Below, piece by piece: positions 62,701-64,000 of a stretch of 64,000 bases of DNA. The notes under the pieces are model-generated. The model saw only the letters and a list, made by a program, of their open reading frames with translations, was not told the origin of the DNA and ran no database searches. Position 1 is the first letter of the stretch. Each line of letters opens with the position of its first letter. Made by a program: the position numbers and the translations under genes. The stretch comes from Berberis thunbergii (lineage: Eukaryota > Streptophyta > Magnoliopsida > Ranunculales > Berberidaceae): NCBI GenBank assembly GCA_003290165.1, contig QNQO01000547.1, positions 310,001-374,000 on the forward strand, in the 5' to 3' direction.

Positions 62701-64000
62701 GACTGTAGGACTTGAAATAAAAGAAGCAATAGAATGTTCAACAACGATATAATGAACTTTGGAAGATTGTTTATGATCAATTACTGTTCTAAATGGAATT
62801 AGAGAGTAGTTTTATAGAACTAGAAATATGTGTTTATCATCATAGAGCATACATCAGATCGGACAAAACTTAATACAAAAATAGCCGAAAAGCAGAAGGA
62901 AATAATAAGTTGACAAATGAATGTCACTGTCAACAATGGCTATTTGAATGTCTAATAGAGGTAAATAGAGAAATACCTTCCATTTGAATATTTGCTTAAT
63001 AACCTCCGGTCCACAAACAGCTTGTGCATCCTCAACACTGTCACCTTCTTCAAGCCTCTGTAAAGCTGTTCGAACAGCCTGCAAATATTGTGATGTGAAT
63101 CTTGTCATAAGGTTCATTAAGAAACCAGGAAACTGGGCCAAACACCCAATTTTCAGAATTTGTTTAGATAAAACTCCACCCAATTAATTTTCTATTTCAA
63201 CTGAATTTAAAATTTTAAGTTACTATTAAAACCCACTTTTCATTTTTGTTATTATGAAACCGATTTACTTTGACTAACCAATTTTTTGTCACAACTAGCT
63301 CCGATCTTGTTGTGGGCCTAGGCTAAAGCAGCTCTGAGAGCGTAGCCCGCATTTTACTGTTATTGTCCCCAACTTAACCACCTAAAGGGTGTCGGGTTTT
63401 GTCTCAAAAGGTCTCGGTACAATTCAGGAGTAGACAAGCCATATAAGCCACTACCCAACTCCTCACACATGATGTGGGACTAAACAATCCACCACCACCA
63501 TGTGCATGTGTTGAGTCACCTTAAACGGTTTGCTTTAGTGTGTGGGATTGACCATGTACAGCCATCCCTCCCCACGGGACTACGGGACGTCACATTTGTT
63601 TTTTGTATTCCCACTTTTTCCCTTTCTTTGAATTGGAGAAAAATCTAAAGACTAAAACTAACAAGATGTACTAGGGTATTGGCTTAAGTCCACACTTGTT
63701 GGTTCTTTTCTTTTCTCAAGTGATTGGGTTTTTTAAAAATTTGGACCGGGTGTTTTGTAAAATCGTTTTACTTTTTGTCACTTTTTTTGTTAAAATCCCT
63801 TAAGAATTTAGAACTACTGTATAATAGGACTTAACAGTGACAACAAAATTTCTCATCTATGAAGTTATAGTATACCTCAACAAGACCCTCAACCTTCCCA
63901 TGCGTAATTGTCTTGTCGACTACAGATCTTGAAGAGTGTGCATGGGTAGACGGCACTTTGTGCTCTTTTTTTAACCGCTTCCAAGGTTATTAAAGATGAT
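37522..64000 (-). CDS. EDM2: EDM2-like gene (ENHANCED DOWNY MILDEW 2 family), 3' part with nine exons; frameshift in the last exon
   Basis: Exons on the minus strand: about 63978-63876, 63078-62977, 57473-57381, 52691-52650, 43896-43786, 39318-39247, 39135-39017, 38946-38883 and 38779-37522. All borders have GT/AG and phases agree. The product matches the methyltransferase-like half and the C-terminus of EDM2: [17 protein letters not shown], the SAM-site-like [33 protein letters not shown] with the NPPF motif of adenine-N6 methyltransferase folds, [19 protein letters not shown] and [16 protein letters not shown]. Arabidopsis EDM2 is a nuclear PHD-finger protein that acts with chromatin-reader and RNA-binding partners on genes carrying intronic heterochromatin, affecting silencing and polyadenylation-site choice, including the RPP7 resistance gene. 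The PHD fingers and start lie beyond the window. A 19-bp duplication at 38136-38173 shifts the frame, giving a stop at 38138. Methyltransferase activity of the family is not established. Confidence 0.9.
38136..38173 (-). repeat. 19-bp tandem duplication in the EDM2-like last exon
   Basis: CACTAGCTGCCCTCTGCAT occurs twice in direct contact (38136-38154 and 38155-38173). Because 19 is not a multiple of three, it changes the reading frame from the MQRAAS codons onward. Confidence 0.97.
38883..38946 (-). CDS. EDM2: EDM2-like exon
   Basis: 64 bp completing an Arg codon, then [20 protein letters not shown] and K. Acceptor CTTTTCTAG, donor GTATTTAC. The phase matches the preceding exon. Confidence 0.9.
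39017..39135 (-). CDS. EDM2: EDM2-like exon with the NPPF motif
   Basis: 119 bp ([20 protein letters not shown], then [19 protein letters not shown] plus two bases). Acceptor TGTTCAG, donor GTAATATT, ending in phase 2. NPPF is motif IV of adenine-N6-type methyltransferase folds. Confidence 0.92.
39247..39318 (-). CDS. EDM2: EDM2-like exon
   Basis: 24 codons ([20 protein letters not shown], then GSNL). Acceptor CCCTCCAG, donor GTAAGAAA, phase 0. Confidence 0.9.
39319..40444 (-). other. Intron part with GCCTAGGC-rich patch
   Basis: Intronic AT-rich sequence. At about 39790-40010 it carries repeated CGCCTAGGC, GCCTAGG and GCCTCGCC words on both strands around a TAAATAAA-rich centre, probably a decayed MITE-like repeat. 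No gene is seen. Confidence 0.45.
40445..41810 (-). mobile_element. L1-type LINE fragment in an EDM2-like intron
   Basis: Minus-strand frames resemble the reverse-transcriptase thumb and later parts of ORF2: [20 protein letters not shown] and [20 protein letters not shown] at about 41680-41520, [20 protein letters not shown] at about 41310-41240, and the zinc-binding region [17 protein letters not shown] at about 40765-40715. Frames are broken many times. Neither end is recognised. Confidence 0.78.
41811..42433. other. Intron stretch with local repeats
   Basis: No gene. CCTAATAGGAAAGT recurs at about 42105 and 42191 with similar TACTTT.CTTGTCC followers, a diverged direct repeat of about 85 bp. 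Confidence 0.5.
42434..42742. repeat. Direct repeat of about 100 bp with a 109-bp spacer
   Basis: GACCCTCTCTAAACAAATAG and the following CCGTGTATGGCTTAATAATT, to CCAGTCTT, occur at about 42434-42532 and 42643-42742 with a few differences. Confidence 0.85.
42803..42888. repeat. 43-bp tandem duplication
   Basis: CTCTAAAAGTCAATTAGTAT and the following 23 bases occur twice in direct contact (42803-42845 and 42846-42888) with a few differences. Confidence 0.88.
42925..43140 (-). mobile_element. Candidate old tRNA-derived SINE
   Basis: On the minus strand CTGAGTGGACAAGGTTGG and then GGTTCAAATCCCGGCC about 50 bp later resemble the A and B boxes of a tRNA-type internal promoter. The body ends near an A-rich stretch at about 42930. 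No target duplication can be defined. Confidence 0.4.
43141..43785. other. Intron stretch, nothing recognised
   Basis: AT-rich intronic DNA without a supported coding frame or recognisable repeat. Confidence 0.5.
43786..43896 (-). CDS. EDM2: EDM2-like exon with the SAM-site-like motif
   Basis: 37 codons ([20 protein letters not shown], then [17 protein letters not shown]). Acceptor TTTCAACAG. The donor GTTGCAAT is weak, lacking the usual A at +3 and G at +5. DFCCGxNDF corresponds to motif I of methyltransferase folds. Confidence 0.9.
43897..45033. other. Intron stretch, nothing recognised
   Basis: About 1.1 kb of AT-rich intronic DNA between exon 43786-43896 and the LTR element starting near 45034. 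No gene or repeat is recognised. Confidence 0.5.
45170..45533 (-). repeat. 3' LTR of the nested chromovirus
   Basis: 364 bp, directly repeated at 50482-50842. GTCAT precedes its low-coordinate end. Confidence 0.92.
48984..49071 (-). repeat. 44-bp tandem duplication at the gag zinc knuckle
   Basis: ACAATCATATACAGATGTTG and the following 24 bases occur twice in direct contact (48984-49027 and 49028-49071). The copies look identical. Confidence 0.92.
49308..49910 (-). repeat. Tandem duplication of about 300 bp in gag
   Basis: Two neighbouring units (about 49312-49610 and 49620-49910) share CATTCTGGCTAAGTTGAAGG, CAGTCCACTTAAGAAACTT and CTCATCTACTGTAGTTTCTT with moderate divergence, so part of gag is encoded twice. 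Confidence 0.88.
50482..50842 (-). repeat. 5' LTR of the nested chromovirus
   Basis: 361 bp, followed by the target copy GTCAT. The primer site is at about 50464-50480. Confidence 0.92.
51005..52209 (+). other. Internal region of copy A
   Basis: It begins ATTAGTATGAGAGTCGAAAT, related to the TGGTATCAGAGC primer site, after the LTR end ATCA. A Lys/Glu-rich stretch ([19 protein letters not shown]) and then [10 protein letters not shown] are readable, and a Pro/Ser/His-rich frame runs to about 51808. The latter has TCGATCGA-type repeats and no recognisable domain. Copy B has the similar ENFLS.NKET start, so a small gag-like product is possible but not shown. Confidence 0.5.
52210..52506 (+). 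repeat. 3' LTR of copy A
   Basis: 297 bp from TGATGTAATTGGG to TAATTCTATCA, preceded by the purine-rich CTCGGGGAGGT. It aligns with the two 5' LTR pieces (CCATAATGG, TTAGGTTTAGGG, AGAAGTTAGGTCA, GATTGAATAAGA) and with both LTRs of copy B. Confidence 0.82.
52650..52691 (-). CDS. EDM2: EDM2-like micro-exon
   Basis: Only 14 codons ([14 protein letters not shown]). Acceptor TTGCGCAG, donor GTAAGAAA, phase 0. It bridges the [10 protein letters not shown] and VVDFCCG blocks, as in the known proteins. Confidence 0.88.
52692..53492. other. Intron stretch, nothing recognised
   Basis: AT-rich intronic DNA with an AAATAAA-rich part at about 52750-52780. No gene is seen. Confidence 0.5.
53507..53686 (-). 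mobile_element. tRNA-derived SINE with intact 14-bp target duplication
   Basis: Minus strand: the A box lies in TGACAGCTCAACGGTTAGAG and the B box is GGTTCAAACCC about 35 bp downstream. A tRNA-unrelated body follows, then an A-tail (the T-run at 53507-53519). GGTATCATATAGTT flanks it perfectly on both sides (53493-53506 and 53687-53700). Length is about 180 bp. It would be transcribed by RNA polymerase III and mobilised by a LINE. Confidence 0.9.
53701..54285. other. Intron stretch, nothing recognised
   Basis: AT-rich; an A-run at about 54260-54278. The open frames of about 73 codons on both strands at 53905-54172 have no recognisable domain. Confidence 0.5.
54286..55070. mobile_element. Candidate non-autonomous DNA element with imperfect terminal inverted repeats
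   Basis: The left end CAAGGGCTTTAAACACGGAG and, inverted, the right end CAAAGATTTTAAACGTTTGA followed by GGTGAACGCCTCC are similar over about 30 bp and are the only GC-rich patches in the area. The interior is AT-rich and non-coding. The target duplication is unclear. Confidence 0.4.
55071..56103. other. Intron stretch, nothing recognised
   Basis: About 1 kb of AT-rich intronic DNA. Repeated words around AATCATGAATCATGAACC (about 55755-55810) are the only feature. Confidence 0.5.
56104..56229 (+). pseudogene. Fragment of a Ty1/copia gag zinc knuckle
   Basis: The frame at 56104 reads [17 protein letters not shown] and on to [20 protein letters not shown] before a stop. [11 protein letters not shown] is the second half of a CX2CX4HX4C knuckle of the copia type; the first cysteine is lost. 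No other copia domain is found nearby. Confidence 0.65.
56605..57205. repeat. Paired CCGTATCCGTG / GACACG-rich patches
   Basis: At 56610-56690 and 57150-57202 GC-rich patches contain CCGTATCCGTG, CGACACG and GACACG(A/C) words, many of them locally palindromic. AT-rich DNA lies between. This may be a MITE-like element of about 600 bp, but the two CCGTATCCGTG copies run in the same direction, so no standard class fits. Confidence 0.45.
57381..57473 (-). CDS. EDM2: EDM2-like exon
   Basis: 31 codons ([20 protein letters not shown], then [11 protein letters not shown]). Acceptor CTGTCGCAG-type, donor GTAAGTGG, phase 0. This is the best conserved block of the family. Confidence 0.92.
57740..57895. 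repeat. Decayed minisatellite with a (CA)n run
   Basis: Three phrases like GAGACCATTAGACCAA and ATAACAAACAATA recur with spacing of about 60-70 bp (near 57745, 57812 and 57875). A (CA) run of about 14 bases lies at 57770-57784. Confidence 0.7.
58140..58175. repeat. TA/GA dinucleotide microsatellite
   Basis: ATATATATCTATATATATAG is followed by a GA run to about 58175. Confidence 0.9.
58176..60438. other. Long intron stretch without recognised genes
   Basis: About 2.3 kb. The short frames at 58619-58831 and 59281-59487 show no domain. No repeat other than A/T-rich runs is recognised. Confidence 0.5.
60439..62407 (-). mobile_element. Small non-autonomous LTR element (copy B)
   Basis: Minus orientation. 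5' LTR 62407-62126 (282 bp) and 3' LTR 60737-60439 (299 bp), both TGATGTAA...TCA. The LTR end TTCTATCA is followed by ATTGGTATTAGAGGCGAAA, close to the usual TGGTATCAGAGC primer site. A purine-rich CCTAGGGAGGT lies before the 3' LTR. TAAAA and TGAAA flank the element, a possible 5-bp target duplication with one change. It is related to copy A at 45034-52506 in LTRs and interior. Confidence 0.82.
60738..62125 (-). other. Internal region of copy B
   Basis: About 1.39 kb. A minus-strand frame (61956-61495) starts with [11 protein letters not shown], like copy A, and is Pro/Thr/Ser/Arg-rich with repeated NRQSLLHL units caused by a short tandem repeat (about 61500-61580). It has no recognised domain. 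The low-coordinate part matches the distal interior of copy A in inverted orientation. Confidence 0.55.
62408..62976. other. Intron stretch, nothing recognised
   Basis: AT-rich intronic DNA between copy B and the exon at 62977. No gene or repeat is recognised. Confidence 0.5.
62977..63078 (-). CDS. EDM2: EDM2-like exon
   Basis: 34 codons ([20 protein letters not shown], then [14 protein letters not shown]). Acceptor TTTGCAG, donor GTATTT, phase 0 on both sides. The AVR...LEEG...VC.PEV pattern is that of EDM2 upstream of the methyltransferase-like domain. Confidence 0.88.
63287..63594 (-). repeat. Candidate solo LTR
   Basis: About 308 bp beginning TGTCACAACTAG and ending ACGGGACGTCACA, with TG...CA ends. 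On the minus strand it holds AGTCCCACATCATGTG and TGGCTTATATGGCTTGTC, the promoter context seen in many plant gypsy LTRs. No internal region or second LTR is near, and a target duplication is not clear in the T-rich flank. Confidence 0.5.
63876..63978 (-). CDS. EDM2: EDM2-like exon (first in window)
   Basis: Reads [19 protein letters not shown] and then [16 protein letters not shown], followed by the donor GTATAC. The upper border is uncertain: an in-frame stop pair TAATAA lies at about 63987-63992, so the acceptor must be between there and the KRLKK codons, with CTTGGAAG the likeliest candidate. Confidence 0.75.

Noticed and set aside
1..64000. CRISPR arrays, bacterial operons, ribosomal RNA or organelle DNA
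   Set aside because: No regular spaced repeats with unique spacers, no rRNA sequence, and gene structure with introns and plant transposons throughout.

Overview
The window is nuclear DNA of a flowering plant, most likely a woody dicot; the species cannot be told from the sequence. The evidence is intron-containing plant genes (an EDM2-like PHD/methyltransferase-like gene, an F-box gene, a fasciclin-domain gene, a wax-synthase-type acyltransferase), long AT-rich non-coding stretches, and many nested plant transposable elements: Ty3/gypsy, L1 LINEs with plant DUF4283-type ORF1, CACTA-like and hAT-like MITEs and a tRNA-derived SINE.

Region 1 (1-10.6 kb) is a retrotransposon nest. A very young non-autonomous Athila/Tat-like LTR element (1-7654, its 5' LTR cut by the window edge) sits inside the reverse transcriptase of a minus-strand Ty3/gypsy element (7655-10483) whose gag-pol reading frame is otherwise open. 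That gypsy element in turn appears to lie in one arm of a foldback element (10484-10605).

Region 2 (10.6-19.2 kb) is the main single-gene segment: a stray copy of the wax-synthase promoter, an intact single-exon F-box gene (12521-13669, +), a small fasciclin-domain gene (15122-14532, -), a CACTA-like MITE, a near-perfect foldback element, and an intact wax-synthase-like gene (17735-18835, +).

Region 3 (19.2-37.0 kb) is a LINE-rich block. It holds two minus-strand L1 elements, one nearly complete and one reduced to ORF1 plus a possible 3' end and hit by a hAT-like MITE. A plus-strand L1 (28351-34993) is inserted into a CACTA-like MITE. After it come two truncated wax-synthase pseudogenes placed tail to tail around a LINE fragment, one of them also split by a MITE.

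Region 4 (37.5-64 kb) is the 3' part of one minus-strand gene, an ENHANCED DOWNY MILDEW 2 (EDM2)-like gene. Nine exons can be placed. The last four are close together, while the upstream ones are separated by introns of about 4.5-8.8 kb filled with a chromovirus nested in the LTR of a small non-autonomous LTR element, a second copy of that small element, LINE, SINE and copia remnants and a candidate solo LTR. A 19-bp tandem duplication in the last exon shifts the frame and would remove about 200 C-terminal residues. In Arabidopsis, EDM2 is known to act on genes whose introns carry heterochromatic transposons, so this gene's own structure is the most interesting biology in the window.

The host genes do not form an operon or pathway. 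The recurring theme is a local wax-synthase gene family (one intact gene, two broken copies and one orphan promoter) scattered by transposon activity next to a transposon-swollen EDM2-like gene.
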